Assembly: GCF_011762485.1 (NCBI RefSeq)
Contig: NZ_JAAKGI010000025.1
Coordinates: forward strand, 45,228 to 109,227
Direction of reading: 5' to 3'
Length of the DNA stretch: 64,000 bases
Source of the DNA: Yeosuana marina
Lineage (GTDB): Bacteria > Bacteroidota > Bacteroidia > Flavobacteriales > Flavobacteriaceae
Below, one piece after another: positions 46,546-55,692 of the stretch; positions within the stretch are counted from its first letter, which is position 1, and each line of letters opens with the position of its first letter. The notes beneath the pieces are model-generated. The model saw only the letters and a list, made by a program, of their open reading frames with translations. It was not told the DNA's origin and searched no databases. Position numbers and translations under genes: made by a program.

Positions 46546-47080
46546 CTTTTTTAAGGGTTAACAGTTCTTGTAATTTTACTTTTCCTCGTGATAATTGTGT
46601 TCGTGATGCTATTTCTGAAATATTTAAAATTTCAGAAATTTCCTGATGATCATAACCCTCAATTAAATATAACATCAAAACATATTGATATTTATCTGGT
46701 AAGGATTCAATTGCATTTTTTACATCATTTATTGTAATTGCATCATCTACTAACCATTTGTCATCAGTTGGCGTATCAATTACTTTTAGGTGCACCTCCT
46801 CTAAATCAACTAAACGTTGTTTTTGAGATTTTAAGAAATCGATACTTTTATTAACAACAATACGTTTTAACCAAGCTCCAAAAGTGACTTCTGCTTTATA
46901 TTGGTGTAGTTTAGTGAATGCTTTTATAAAGGCTTCTTGTACTACATCTTCAGCATCATGAGCATCTTTTAAAAACCGTTTAGCAACAATATACATCCCG
47001 TCGCAGTACTGGTTGTATAACTGCAATTGTGCTTTACGATTGTTTTGTTTACATTGTTCAATAATGTCAACTTGAAACAT
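46529..47080 (-). CDS. ECF-type RNA polymerase sigma factor
   Basis: A 183-residue sigma-70 family ECF factor. Region 2 has YNQYCDGMYIVAKRFLKDAHDAEDVVQEAFIKAFTKL with the -10 contact stretch, and region 4 has ESLPDKYQYVLMLYLIEGYDHQEISEILNIS and the recognition helix SRTQLSRGKVKL. It directs transcription of envelope or stress genes. It heads the operon with its putative anti-sigma and the repeat protein. The preferred start is ATG at 47080. Confidence 0.93.
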   Translation of the reverse strand: MFQVDIIEQCKQNNRKAQLQLYNQYCDGMYIVAKRFLKDAHDAEDVVQEAFIKAFTKLHQYKAEVTFGAWLKRIVVNKSIDFLKSQKQRLVDLEEVHLKVIDTPTDDKWLVDDAITINDVKNAIESLPDKYQYVLMLYLIEGYDHQEISEILNISEIASRTQLSRGKVKLQELLTLKKDGTRY

Positions 47081-47259
47081 GCTACTGGTACTTTTGGTTT
47101 TAGTTAGTTCTTTTTAAAAGACGATAAAAAAAATGATGTGTTGCAAAATTTAATTTATTTTTTCAATTCATACCAAAATTTAATAAAACAACGTTAAGTA
47201 TTTTCCTTATCTATGCATTTAAATTATCTTTACACCAATTAAAAAACATTTTTTAACTT

Positions 47260-47829
47260 ATGAATACGTTTTTAAAACGATTACTTATAGTACTATCAAT
47301 TATTGCGTTAGGCCTTTTTTTATACTCCTATTTTGTTGAAAACATATTTGAAACAAGATTAAGTCCGAAAGACACGGTTGAATATGAATCAAATAATTTA
47401 AAACTTAAAGTTACTTACAATAGACCCTATAAAAAAGGACGTGAAATTTTTGGCGGATTAGTGCCTTTTAACAAAGTATGGAGAACAGGAGCTAATGAGG
47501 CTACCACATTTTCTACCAACGAGCCTCTATACATAAAAGGTTTTAAAATACCTATTGGAGAATATACTATCTGGACCGTACCAAAAGATAGTGTTTGGCA
47601 AGTTATGTTTAACACCAAAAAATATCCTTGGGGTGTAGATGCCGAAATGAGACCAATGTGGGATCCTAATTATGATCTTTTAGAAATTGATGTGCCTGTT
47701 AAAAAACTAGATTCTGTTGTTGAGCAGTTTACTATTGGGTTTGATGACAAATCTGATGAAGTAGATTTTACCATGGCTTGGGATCAAACTAAAATTGCTG
47801 TCCCTTTAAGTTTACATAAAAAAGAATAA
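47260..47829 (+). CDS. DUF2911 family protein
   Basis: A 189-residue protein with an N-terminal membrane anchor (about 7-26). The DUF2911 core follows: VTYNRPYKKGREIFGGLVPFNKVWRTGANEATTFSTN, then PIGEYTIWTVPKDSVWQVMFN, and DFTMAWDQTKIAVPL at the end. The function is unknown; members are common exported proteins in Bacteroidota. An AT-rich promoter-like TATCTTTA lies about 30 bases before the ATG, divergent from the ECF sigma gene. Confidence 0.88.
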   Translation: MNTFLKRLLIVLSIIALGLFLYSYFVENIFETRLSPKDTVEYESNNLKLKVTYNRPYKKGREIFGGLVPFNKVWRTGANEATTFSTNEPLYIKGFKIPIGEYTIWTVPKDSVWQVMFNTKKYPWGVDAEMRPMWDPNYDLLEIDVPVKKLDSVVEQFTIGFDDKSDEVDFTMAWDQTKIAVPLSLHKKE

Positions 47830-47840
47830 TTTAAATCTGT

Positions 47841-47876
47841 TTTGGTTTAAAAACATGTTTTAACCAAACTTTTTTT
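47841..47876 (+). terminator. Terminator of the DUF2911 gene
   Basis: A roughly 11-base stem with a one-base bulge (47841-47852 with 47858-47868) is followed by seven T (47870-47876). It ends five bases before the start codon of the next gene. Confidence 0.6.
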
Positions 47877-47880
47877 AGAA

Positions 47881-48657
47881 TTGAAAAAAAATATTTGCAT
47901 TGTTATCCCGTGTTATAACGAAGAAAAAAGATTACCACAATTAGCGTATGAAAATTTCTTGAGATTAAATTCTGAAACTTTAATTTGCTTTGTAAATGAT
48001 GGTTCTTCAGACAATACTATCGGCGTACTTGAAACTCTACAAACTGAATTTACGGGTAATGTTGTTATCATATCTAATCCAAAAAATCTAGGCAAAGCTG
48101 AATCTGTTCGAAATGGAATGCTCTTTTGCAATGAAAATTTCGATTTTAACTTTGTAGCTTATTTAGACGCAGATTTATCTACATCTTTAGAGGAGTGTGC
48201 CTCATTAACAAAATATTTGAAAGATTCTATAACCTTTGCTTTCGGCTCCCGAATCATGAAAATTGGCTCCGTTATTGAGAGACGCCCTTATAGGTTTTTA
48301 ACTGGACGAATTATTGCGACAATAATTTCTTTAATTTTAAAACTAAAAGTTTACGATACCCAATGCGGATGTAAGATTTTTACAAAAGAATTATCTGCTC
48401 ACGTTTTTAAGAAGCCCTTTATATCAAAATGGTTATTTGATGTAGAAATATTTTATCGCATTATTCTCGTTTATGGAAGAGATAAGGTATTAAACAGAAT
48501 GCTCGAAATTCCACTAAAAAGATGGATTGATGTTGGGAAATCTAAAGTAAAAATTAGCTTTTTCTTAAGATTATGGGTTGACCTTTACCTGATTCACAGA
48601 ACCTATAAAAGAAAAGAGCAAAGCCTTCGAAAAACTAAAATTGCTTCCGTAAAATGA
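47881..48657 (+). CDS. Family 2 glycosyltransferase (dolichyl/polyprenyl-phosphate sugar synthase-like)
   Basis: A 258-residue GT2 enzyme with the nucleotide-sugar motif CIVIPCYNEEKRL close to the start, CFVNDGSSDNT, AYLDADLSTSL (DxD) and a C-terminal KRWIDVGKSKVKISFF. It resembles enzymes that load hexose onto polyprenyl phosphate. The start is TTG at 47881: no in-frame ATG lies upstream within reach and the GT2 core begins only four residues in. Its stop overlaps the next gene's ATG (ATGA), so the GT39 is its likely partner. Confidence 0.9.
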   Translation: MKKNICIVIPCYNEEKRLPQLAYENFLRLNSETLICFVNDGSSDNTIGVLETLQTEFTGNVVIISNPKNLGKAESVRNGMLFCNENFDFNFVAYLDADLSTSLEECASLTKYLKDSITFAFGSRIMKIGSVIERRPYRFLTGRIIATIISLILKLKVYDTQCGCKIFTKELSAHVFKKPFISKWLFDVEIFYRIILVYGRDKVLNRMLEIPLKRWIDVGKSKVKISFFLRLWVDLYLIHRTYKRKEQSLRKTKIASVK

Positions 48658-50084
48658 CTGACAAAAGGACCATAACATATTCAAAATATATAGCTGTTTC
48701 AGTAATTATAATTCTGGTTTTTAGATTTATTCTTTTAGGAGCTATTCCTTTATTAGATAAAACCGAATCAAGATATGCCGAAATTGCTCGCTTGATGTAT
48801 GAAACTAAAGAATGGGTTGTATTACAAATAGATTACGGTGTTCCGTTTTGGGCTAAACCTCCTCTATCTACTTGGCTTTCTGCTATTAGTTTCAGTGTTT
48901 TTGGTGTCAATGAAATTTCAGCCAGACTTCCGTTTTATGTATTAAATGTTACAATCCTTATCATGTTAGGCTATTGGATAAAAAGGTTAAAAATATCATT
49001 TTTCTTACCTGCATTTATTCTGTTAACCATGCCTGAATTTTTAATTCATACAGGAGTTGTTTCTACAGATGTTGCTTTAACCTTTAGCGTTACGTTGCTC
49101 ATGCTTTCTTTTTGGAAAGCCATTCAAACAAACGACCATACAATTTGGGATTATTTGTTTTTTATAGCAGTTGGCTTAGGGTTGATATCTAAAGGCCCCA
49201 TTATTTTAGTATTAACTGGACCTCCAATTTTTATATGGCTGCTTCTTCAAAAAATTAAAATTAAAGATCTTTATTCCAGATTGCCTTGGATTAAAGGCAT
49301 CATCATAACGTGTCTCATCTCAATACCTTGGTACATTTTAGCTGAAAAAAAATCTCCTGGTTTTTTAAATTATTTTATTGTTGGCGAACACTTTAACAGG
49401 TTTTTAAAACCAGAATGGAATGGCGATCTTTATGGTAGTGGGCATTCACAACCTTTGGGCATGATTTGGGTGTTTTTATTGCTATTTACATTTCCTTGGT
49501 TTCAAATAGTTTTAATAAAATTATGGAAAAATAGAACCACAATACTTAAAGATAATTGGGTGTCTTTTTTAGTGTTATGGTTGTTTTGGATACCGTTTTT
49601 TTTCACCATGTCCAAAAATATTCTACATACTTATATTTTACCAGTTACAATTCCTATGGCGTTTTTGATGGTACATTGGTGGCCTCAATATAAAAATAAA
49701 AAAACGGCACTTATTTTAAGTTCCTTTTTTCCAGTTGCAGCTATTATTATATTTATTGGCTTAAACTTTAATAAGGATTGGTATCAACAGTTAAATTCTG
49801 ATAAATATCTTATCCAAAACCATATCAATAAACCTACAGAAGGTTCTACTCCTATTTATTATTGGCATAATGTTTCTTATTCAGGTGAATTTTATTCTAA
49901 AGGTCATGTAAAAGAAATAACAACAACAATTGAATTAGAAACGTTAATGAATTCTGATAACAAATTCTATTTCATCATTTTGAAAAAAAGACTCAAAGAA
50001 ATCCCAAAAACAATTAAAAATCAACTTGTGCTTTTAGATTCTAATCGCACCACATCTATTTTTTTACATAAAAAGAGTCAATAA
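48654..50084 (+). CDS. ArnT-like GT39/GT83 glycosyltransferase
   Basis: A 476-residue polytopic GT-C glycosyltransferase. The extracytoplasmic catalytic loop after helix one reads DKTESRYAEIARLMYETKEW, with the typical Glu/Asp pair, and FWAKPPLSTWLSAISFSVFGVNE follows. About eleven membrane helices are expected. ArnT-like enzymes move a sugar from polyprenyl phosphate to lipid A or another envelope acceptor. The ATG overlaps the preceding GT2 stop by four bases. Confidence 0.9.
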   Translation: MTDKRTITYSKYIAVSVIIILVFRFILLGAIPLLDKTESRYAEIARLMYETKEWVVLQIDYGVPFWAKPPLSTWLSAISFSVFGVNEISARLPFYVLNVTILIMLGYWIKRLKISFFLPAFILLTMPEFLIHTGVVSTDVALTFSVTLLMLSFWKAIQTNDHTIWDYLFFIAVGLGLISKGPIILVLTGPPIFIWLLLQKIKIKDLYSRLPWIKGIIITCLISIPWYILAEKKSPGFLNYFIVGEHFNRFLKPEWNGDLYGSGHSQPLGMIWVFLLLFTFPWFQIVLIKLWKNRTTILKDNWVSFLVLWLFWIPFFFTMSKNILHTYILPVTIPMAFLMVHWWPQYKNKKTALILSSFFPVAAIIIFIGLNFNKDWYQQLNSDKYLIQNHINKPTEGSTPIYYWHNVSYSGEFYSKGHVKEITTTIELETLMNSDNKFYFIILKKRLKEIPKTIKNQLVLLDSNRTTSIFLHKKSQ

Positions 50085-50304
50085 AAAATTTCTGCAAACT
50101 TTATTTTTTTTGGCTAAAGTATATCAAAATCAGTATTAGATTTAACACCTATTTGATTCTTAACTTGTATTAGAATTACTTTGTTATTAACCTAAAACTC
50201 TTTTTTGATTTTTAACACACTTTGTAACAAGCCTTAAATGCTTCTAAAGGTTATAATTTAGATAAAATTAAGAAGCAAGGCATTTATAGTTTAACAATTC
50301 AACT

Positions 50305-50312
50305 TACATTTG
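50305..50312 (+). promoter_or_regulatory. Promoter -7 element of the LTA-synthase-like gene (TACATTTG)
   Basis: Exact TAnnTTTG match 28 bases before the ATG at 50341, within the 256-base gap after the GT39 gene. It would drive the phosphotransferase and the overlapping-range lipid kinase gene two bases after it. Confidence 0.55.
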
Positions 50313-50340
50313 TACACTCAATAAAAAAATAGTTAATCTT

Positions 50341-52317
50341 ATGTGGCGTAAATTATTTCCAAGCCGATTTTCATTGCTAAAAACATTTGTTTTAATTTTC
50401 TTAATACTTTCATTTGCAGTAAGGCTTATTTTATTTATTTGGAGTTTTTCAGAAACAGATACATCTGTTTTAAATTTACTTTTCACATTCTTATTGGGAT
50501 TTCTGTTTGATATAGGCACGGTATCATTTTTTGCTCTACCCTACGCTATCTATTTATTGCTGTTTCCTAAAAGGTTTTATGGTAGTATTATCGATAGAGT
50601 TTTTACATTTTTTGGGTACTCATTGGGACTTATAATTTTTCTATTTTCGTTTTTTGCTGAAATCACATTTTGGGAAGAATTTAAACGTCGTTTTAATTTT
50701 ATAGCAGTCGATTATTTAATTTACACGAATGAAGTCGTTCAAAATATTAATGAATCCTATCCTATTCCATTACTTGTCAGCATTATTTTAATTGCCTTTT
50801 TAATTATATTATTTATCACCAAAAAACGTGGCGCTTTTAAGGACACCTTTAAAAGTACAACCCCCTTTAAAGACAAACTTGTTCCTACATTAATAATTGG
50901 TTGTATTGTTGCGATTTTTACACTATTTGTCCAAAACCAAGATTCAGAGCAATTCAATAACAGATATAATAACGAACTATCAAAAACCGGTATTTATTCG
51001 TTTTTTGCAGCCTTCAGAAATAATGAATTGTCCTATTTAAAATTTTACAAAAGCATTGATGAAGACAAAGCTTTTTCAATTTTAAAAAATAAACTAAAAT
51101 CTGATGGAGAACACTTTATCCATCCTGATAAAAATGAAATTTTAAGAACGGTTGTTAATTCCGATTCTATTAAAAAACCAATAAAACCGAATATTATATT
51201 TATCTGTGTAGAAAGTTTAAGTGGTAAATATTTAAACTCATTGGGCAGCACCTTAAATATTACACCTCATCTTGACTCACTAGCCCAAAACGGATTATTT
51301 TTTAATAATTTGTTTGCTACAGGTACCAGAACCGTAAGAGGTATGGAGGCCATAACATTATCTATTTCTCCAACTCCTGGCAGAAGTATCGTTAAACGTA
51401 AAAACAATCAAGGGTTGTTAACTATTGGCGAAGTTTTTAAAAAAGAAGGCTATAATAAAACATTTTTTTACGGAGGTGATGGTTATTTTGATAATATGAA
51501 CACGTATTTTGGAGGTAATGGTTTTGACATAGTTGATAGAGGACGTGGGTTTTTATTAGATGCTAGCATTACAACCAAACGAACCAATATTGAAGATAAT
51601 GAAGTCACTTTTGAAAACGCTTGGGGTGTTTGTGATGAAGATATATATAACAAAGTGCTTAAAGAGGCCGATGAAACCTACCAAGAAGATAAACCGTTTT
51701 TTGATTTTGTGATGACAACCTCAAATCATCGCCCGTATACATATCCAGAAGGAAAGGTGGAAATTCCGTCAGGAACAGGACGAGAAGGCGCTGTACAATA
51801 CACGGATTACGCCATCGGTGAATTTTTAGAAAATGCAAAATCGAAACCATGGTTTGACAACACCATATTTATAATTATGGCAGACCACTGTGCCAGCAGC
51901 GCAGGCCGCTGGGAACTAGATGTACAAAACTACCATATTCCGGCTATAGTATATAACCCAAAACTGATTGCGCCGCAAAGTGTTAATAAACTTTGCTCTC
52001 AAATAGATTTATTCCCTACTATATTTGGTTTGATGAATTGGGATTACACTTCAAACTTTTTTGGCAAAGATATTTTAAAAATGAACGCCTCAGATGAAAG
52101 AGCTCTTATAGGAAATTATAGAAAACTTGGTTTGCTAAAAGATGATAAACTAATGGTATTAAACGAACAAAATGGCTCTGATTTTTATCAATGGAATAAA
52201 GATGATAATAGCTTAAAAGAAATCCCTAATAACGTTAACTTTTTAGACGAAACCATTTCATATTATCAGGTCGCAGATTATTTATACAGAAATAACGGTC
52301 TTAAAATAAAGGAATAA
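50341..52317 (+). CDS. LTA synthase-like sulfatase-family phosphotransferase
   Basis: A 658-residue enzyme with four or five N-terminal membrane helices (to about 210) and an extracytoplasmic alkaline phosphatase-fold domain (about 275-600). The domain has the metal Glu in ICVESLSG, the nucleophile Thr in ATGTRTVRGMEAI, GGDGYFDNM, and DHCAS near the end. LtaS-type enzymes transfer phosphoglycerol or phosphoethanolamine to lipid or glycan acceptors. In a Gram-negative cell the acceptor is probably an envelope glycolipid, not lipoteichoic acid. Confidence 0.9.
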   Translation: MWRKLFPSRFSLLKTFVLIFLILSFAVRLILFIWSFSETDTSVLNLLFTFLLGFLFDIGTVSFFALPYAIYLLLFPKRFYGSIIDRVFTFFGYSLGLIIFLFSFFAEITFWEEFKRRFNFIAVDYLIYTNEVVQNINESYPIPLLVSIILIAFLIILFITKKRGAFKDTFKSTTPFKDKLVPTLIIGCIVAIFTLFVQNQDSEQFNNRYNNELSKTGIYSFFAAFRNNELSYLKFYKSIDEDKAFSILKNKLKSDGEHFIHPDKNEILRTVVNSDSIKKPIKPNIIFICVESLSGKYLNSLGSTLNITPHLDSLAQNGLFFNNLFATGTRTVRGMEAITLSISPTPGRSIVKRKNNQGLLTIGEVFKKEGYNKTFFYGGDGYFDNMNTYFGGNGFDIVDRGRGFLLDASITTKRTNIEDNEVTFENAWGVCDEDIYNKVLKEADETYQEDKPFFDFVMTTSNHRPYTYPEGKVEIPSGTGREGAVQYTDYAIGEFLENAKSKPWFDNTIFIIMADHCASSAGRWELDVQNYHIPAIVYNPKLIAPQSVNKLCSQIDLFPTIFGLMNWDYTSNFFGKDILKMNASDERALIGNYRKLGLLKDDKLMVLNEQNGSDFYQWNKDDNSLKEIPNNVNFLDETISYYQVADYLYRNNGLKIKE

Positions 52318-52319
52318 TA

Positions 52320-53201
52320 TTGATACATATACATTTTATAGTTAATCCTATTGCCGGATCTGGCGATAATAAAATCAATATTAAATTCCTTCAAAGGTAT
52401 TTTAGTAAAGACACATATGTTCTGGTTGTAAAACACTCAGTCTATAAAAAACATGCTGTCGAACTTACAAAAGAATCTATTAAAGAAAAGGCTCATGTTA
52501 TTGTTGCTTGTGGTGGTGACGGTACAATTAATGAAGTAGCCTCTTGTATAATTGACACACCCATTCTTTTTGGAGTTATCCCATTAGGATCTGGAAATGG
52601 TTTAGCCTCGAATCTTAAAATATCTAAAAATATTGAACAGGCCATTTCAATAATAAAAAAACAAGATGTAAAAACAATCGATGTTGGATCCTTTAATAAC
52701 AACTATTTTTTTAGTAATTCTGGAATTGGATTTGACGCTATGGTTATTAAAAACTACGAAGAATCCAACAATCGTAAACTTTTAAGTTACATTAAAGCGA
52801 CACTTAAATCGTTAAAAGACATAAAATATGATAACGAATATAACATTACCATAAATGAGGAAAATTTAGTTTTAAAACCATTCATGATTTTTGTTTCAAA
52901 CTCTAATGTATTGGGCTATAAGGTAAGTTTAACACCAAAGGCTTCTTTACAAGATGGTCTGCTAGACGTTCTTATTGTTTCAAAATTAAATTTCTTTAAA
53001 GTTGTTTTATTTTGCTTGTTAATGCTATTTAAAAAACACTATCTGTTAAAAGAGGTCAAAAGTTATCAAACTAAAAATCTATCTATCTATCAAAAAGAAA
53101 GTAACCATTATGACATGCAAATTGATGGAGAACACAGAATAGTAAACCACTCAAAAATTGAATTTTCCATTAAGGAGAAAACTTTAAGAATAATATCTTA
53201 A
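52320..53201 (+). CDS. Diacylglycerol kinase family lipid kinase (YegS-like)
   Basis: A 293-residue soluble lipid kinase. The opening IHFIVNPIAGSGDNK, the GGDGTINEVASCI signature and GVIPLGSGNGLASNL are diagnostic of the DAGK catalytic family. The C-terminal part has SNSGIGFDAMV and LDVLIVSKLNF. The start codon is TTG at 52320; the family N-terminus begins there. It phosphorylates a lipid such as diacylglycerol. The start lies two bases after the LTA-synthase-like gene, so it may recycle diacylglycerol released by that enzyme. Confidence 0.93.
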   Translation: MIHIHFIVNPIAGSGDNKINIKFLQRYFSKDTYVLVVKHSVYKKHAVELTKESIKEKAHVIVACGGDGTINEVASCIIDTPILFGVIPLGSGNGLASNLKISKNIEQAISIIKKQDVKTIDVGSFNNNYFFSNSGIGFDAMVIKNYEESNNRKLLSYIKATLKSLKDIKYDNEYNITINEENLVLKPFMIFVSNSNVLGYKVSLTPKASLQDGLLDVLIVSKLNFFKVVLFCLLMLFKKHYLLKEVKSYQTKNLSIYQKESNHYDMQIDGEHRIVNHSKIEFSIKEKTLRIIS

Positions 53202-53217
53202 GCACTTAAATGTGTGG

Positions 53218-53784
53218 TTATTTAACGTATCGTTTAATGATATAGGTTGTTAATTTATAAAATAAAAACCCAGAAACTGCTCCAAAAGTCATTCCGCAGA
53301 TAACATCTAAAGGGTAGTGAACACCTACATAAATTCTACTAAAACCTACAATAACACTCCAGAATATTAACAAAAATATTAAATTCTTATAAAAAGGTCG
53401 AAGTAATAGTCCTGAAAAAATAGCTGCTGCCATTGAGTTTGCTGCATGTCCGGAGAAAAAACCATACTTGCCACAACGAACTGCAATAAATCGCATCTGA
53501 TTAACCAGAGCATCTTCTCCACAAGGTCTTGTTCTTTCAAAACCTCTTTTAAACATATTGGTAATTTGATCTGTAAATGTGATCATTAAAGCCACAATTA
53601 CTACTAAAATTAAAAGAGTCTTCCAACCGTATTTTTTATACAGTAAGAAAAGTAAAAGTGCATATAATGGGATAAAAGTTAACTTGTTTGTTATGAGTAA
53701 CCATAACCAATCCCAGGTAGGAGATCCTAAATTATTTAAAAATAAAAAAAGGGAGGTATCGTATTGTAATAACTGTTCAATCAT
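53218..53784 (-). CDS. PAP2-family membrane phosphatase
   Basis: A 188-residue integral-membrane phosphatase with the three PAP2 motifs: KRGFERTRPCGE, FFSGHAANSM and SRIYVGVHYPLDV. It has five or six membrane segments. Typical substrates are phosphatidate, undecaprenyl diphosphate or phosphatidylglycerol phosphate. It is encoded convergently to the lipid kinase gene, and its start overlaps the stop of the small acidic protein gene by one base. Confidence 0.92.
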   Translation of the reverse strand: MIEQLLQYDTSLFLFLNNLGSPTWDWLWLLITNKLTFIPLYALLLFLLYKKYGWKTLLILVVIVALMITFTDQITNMFKRGFERTRPCGEDALVNQMRFIAVRCGKYGFFSGHAANSMAAAIFSGLLLRPFYKNLIFLLIFWSVIVGFSRIYVGVHYPLDVICGMTFGAVSGFLFYKLTTYIIKRYVK

Positions 53785-54011
53785 TATTCTTCGTATAAAG
53801 AAACTTCTCTATCGTAAAATTCGGTGGCTAGCTTTATCATGGTCTCTGTCTCAGCCTTTAATTCTTTTTCATCTTCCTCATCAAAATCTTCAAACCATTC
53901 TACCTCATCATCTTCAAGATTAATAATAAATCTGGGAAACTCTGTGTGAATTACAAAAATAGCATTCGGATAATCTGTATTATCACCCAATATAAACTTT
54001 GGTAGTTGCAT
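53784..54011 (-). CDS. Small acidic protein of unknown function
   Basis: A 75-residue soluble acidic protein (PKFILGDNTDYPNAIFVIHT, then EVEWFEDFDEEDEKELKAE). No family function is known to me; the pattern is conserved in style with other small Bacteroidota proteins. It overlaps the PAP2 gene by one base and so is co-translated with it. A promoter-like TAATTTTG on the minus strand lies at 54036-54043, inside the 3' end of the MATE gene. Confidence 0.7.
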   Translation of the reverse strand: MQLPKFILGDNTDYPNAIFVIHTEFPRFIINLEDDEVEWFEDFDEEDEKELKAETETMIKLATEFYDREVSLYEE

Positions 54012-54023
54012 TATATGTCTTCT

Positions 54024-55400
54024 TTAATTGTTAGACAAAATTAACCTTTTAGTTAGATAATTAAATCTAAGATACAATAAAATTGCCGCTGTTGATAATC
54101 CAGCAAGCAAACCCAACCAGATACCAAAACTACCATAAGCAGTTTCTTTTCCTAAAAACCAACTTACTGGAAAGCCCACTATCCAGTAAGACACAAAAGT
54201 TATTAATGTTGGAATTTTAACATCTTGAAGGCCTCGCAAGGCTCCTAAAAAGATAACTTGTATACTATCACTTATTTGAAATATTGCAGCAGCTATTAAA
54301 AGTTTCGATGCTATGTCAATAACCTCTGTATTATCTAATAGGTTTTTGGTATCATTAAAGTCTACATATAATTTTGGCAACTGATTATTAAATACAAAGA
54401 AAATAAAGGCAAAACTTACAGCAAATAAAAGGCCAAATAAAAATATTGAAAAGGCTATACGTCTTAATTCAAAATAATTTTGTTGTCCTTTTTGATTTCC
54501 CACCCTCACCATCGCTGCAACACTTAATCCCGTTGCTACCATAAAAGTCATTGACGACAAGTTAAGCGCAATTTGATTGGCTGCTTGAGGGTTTTTACCT
54601 AGAGTACCGCTTAACCAAATAGCTACTGTAAAAATAGCGACTTCAAAAAACATTTGCATCGCACTTGGAGTGCCTAAATTCATTATTTTCCTAAGCATGA
54701 AAGTATCTAAAACAAAAAACTTGATATTAGTTACAAAGGCTTTTGATTTTTCTTTTCCTTTAAGCAAATACCAAAGATAAGCTACCATGATAAACCTGGA
54801 AGCTAACGTGCCATAAGCTGCACCAACAATACCTAATTCAGGAAATCCAAATTTTCCAAAAATCAGCAAATAGTTTAAACCAACATTAACAACATTTCCT
54901 AATAACGTCGCATACATAGGAAATCTGGTCATTGACAACCCATCACTAAATTGTTTGAACGCTTGAAAAACAATTAGAGGAATTAATGAAAATGCAACCA
55001 AGTCCAAATAAGGAGACGCTAAATCAACTACTTCAGTAGGTTGTTTCATTAAATGCATCAATGGTTTTGCGAAAAACACCAGTAAAAAGAGCGAGATACC
55101 TAAAACCGTACATAAAAATAGACCATGTTTAAATGCAGATTTCCCTTTAACAAAATTTTGTTCAGCATCAGCTTCTGCTGTTAAAGGTGTAATAGCTGTT
55201 GAAAACCCTATCCCGAGAGACATTGCTATAAACATAAAACTGTTTCCTAAAGACACGGCTGCCAACTCAGCAGTTCCCAACTGGCCAACCATAACATTAT
55301 CGGCAAACCCCACAAAAGAATGCCCCAACATACCTAACATCACTGGTGCTGCTAATTGCCAGTTATATTTAAATTCTTTAGTATAATTTTTTAATTGCAT
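54024..55400 (-). CDS. MATE-family efflux transporter
   Basis: A 458-residue transporter with about twelve membrane helices. The N-terminal NWQLAAPVMLGMLGHSFVGFADNVMVGQLG and the ELAAVSLGNSFMFIAMSLGIGF segment fit NorM/DinF-like MATE exporters. The repeat-related second half has LNLSSMTFMVATGLSVAAMVRVGNQ. Such proteins expel cationic drugs or metabolites with a sodium or proton gradient. A -7 promoter box lies four bases before the ATG. Confidence 0.95.
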   Translation of the reverse strand: MQLKNYTKEFKYNWQLAAPVMLGMLGHSFVGFADNVMVGQLGTAELAAVSLGNSFMFIAMSLGIGFSTAITPLTAEADAEQNFVKGKSAFKHGLFLCTVLGISLFLLVFFAKPLMHLMKQPTEVVDLASPYLDLVAFSLIPLIVFQAFKQFSDGLSMTRFPMYATLLGNVVNVGLNYLLIFGKFGFPELGIVGAAYGTLASRFIMVAYLWYLLKGKEKSKAFVTNIKFFVLDTFMLRKIMNLGTPSAMQMFFEVAIFTVAIWLSGTLGKNPQAANQIALNLSSMTFMVATGLSVAAMVRVGNQKGQQNYFELRRIAFSIFLFGLLFAVSFAFIFFVFNNQLPKLYVDFNDTKNLLDNTEVIDIASKLLIAAAIFQISDSIQVIFLGALRGLQDVKIPTLITFVSYWIVGFPVSWFLGKETAYGSFGIWLGLLAGLSTAAILLYLRFNYLTKRLILSNN

Positions 55401-55404
55401 CAGG

Positions 55405-55412
55405 CAAAAGTA
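55405..55412 (-). promoter_or_regulatory. Promoter -7 element of the MATE gene (TACTTTTG on the minus strand)
   Basis: Plus-strand CAAAAGTA reads TACTTTTG on the minus strand, an exact TAnnTTTG match. It ends four bases before the MATE start codon, the same spacing as at uvrB. Confidence 0.5.
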
Positions 55413-55641
55413 ATCTTTAGCTATTGTTTTTACGAATTTTAGAATATAGAATTAACAACTATTTAAAAGCTAAATAATTAATTGTTAATAAGTAAAAATA
55501 ACTTTTAAAGCTCTGGAAATCAATTTTCATTATTTTTGATTGACCCTTAGAATTTATTTTAATAGCATCAAGATATTATAGAAACATTTAGCTGTTATTT
55601 TAAGGGATTAAAAATAATTACAAGCATAAGGTTTCAATATT

Positions 55642-55670
55642 AAAAAGGGGAAATAGCATTTCCCCTTTTT
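55642..55670. terminator. Terminator after the nitronate monooxygenase gene
   Basis: A 13-base perfect stem (55642-55654 with 55658-55670) closes a three-base loop, with A/T runs on both sides. It lies 23 bases past the stop codon of the minus-strand flavoprotein gene. The rest of 55401-55692 shows nothing else. Confidence 0.85.
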
Positions 55671-55692
55671 TTATACTCTATATTTCTTATTC

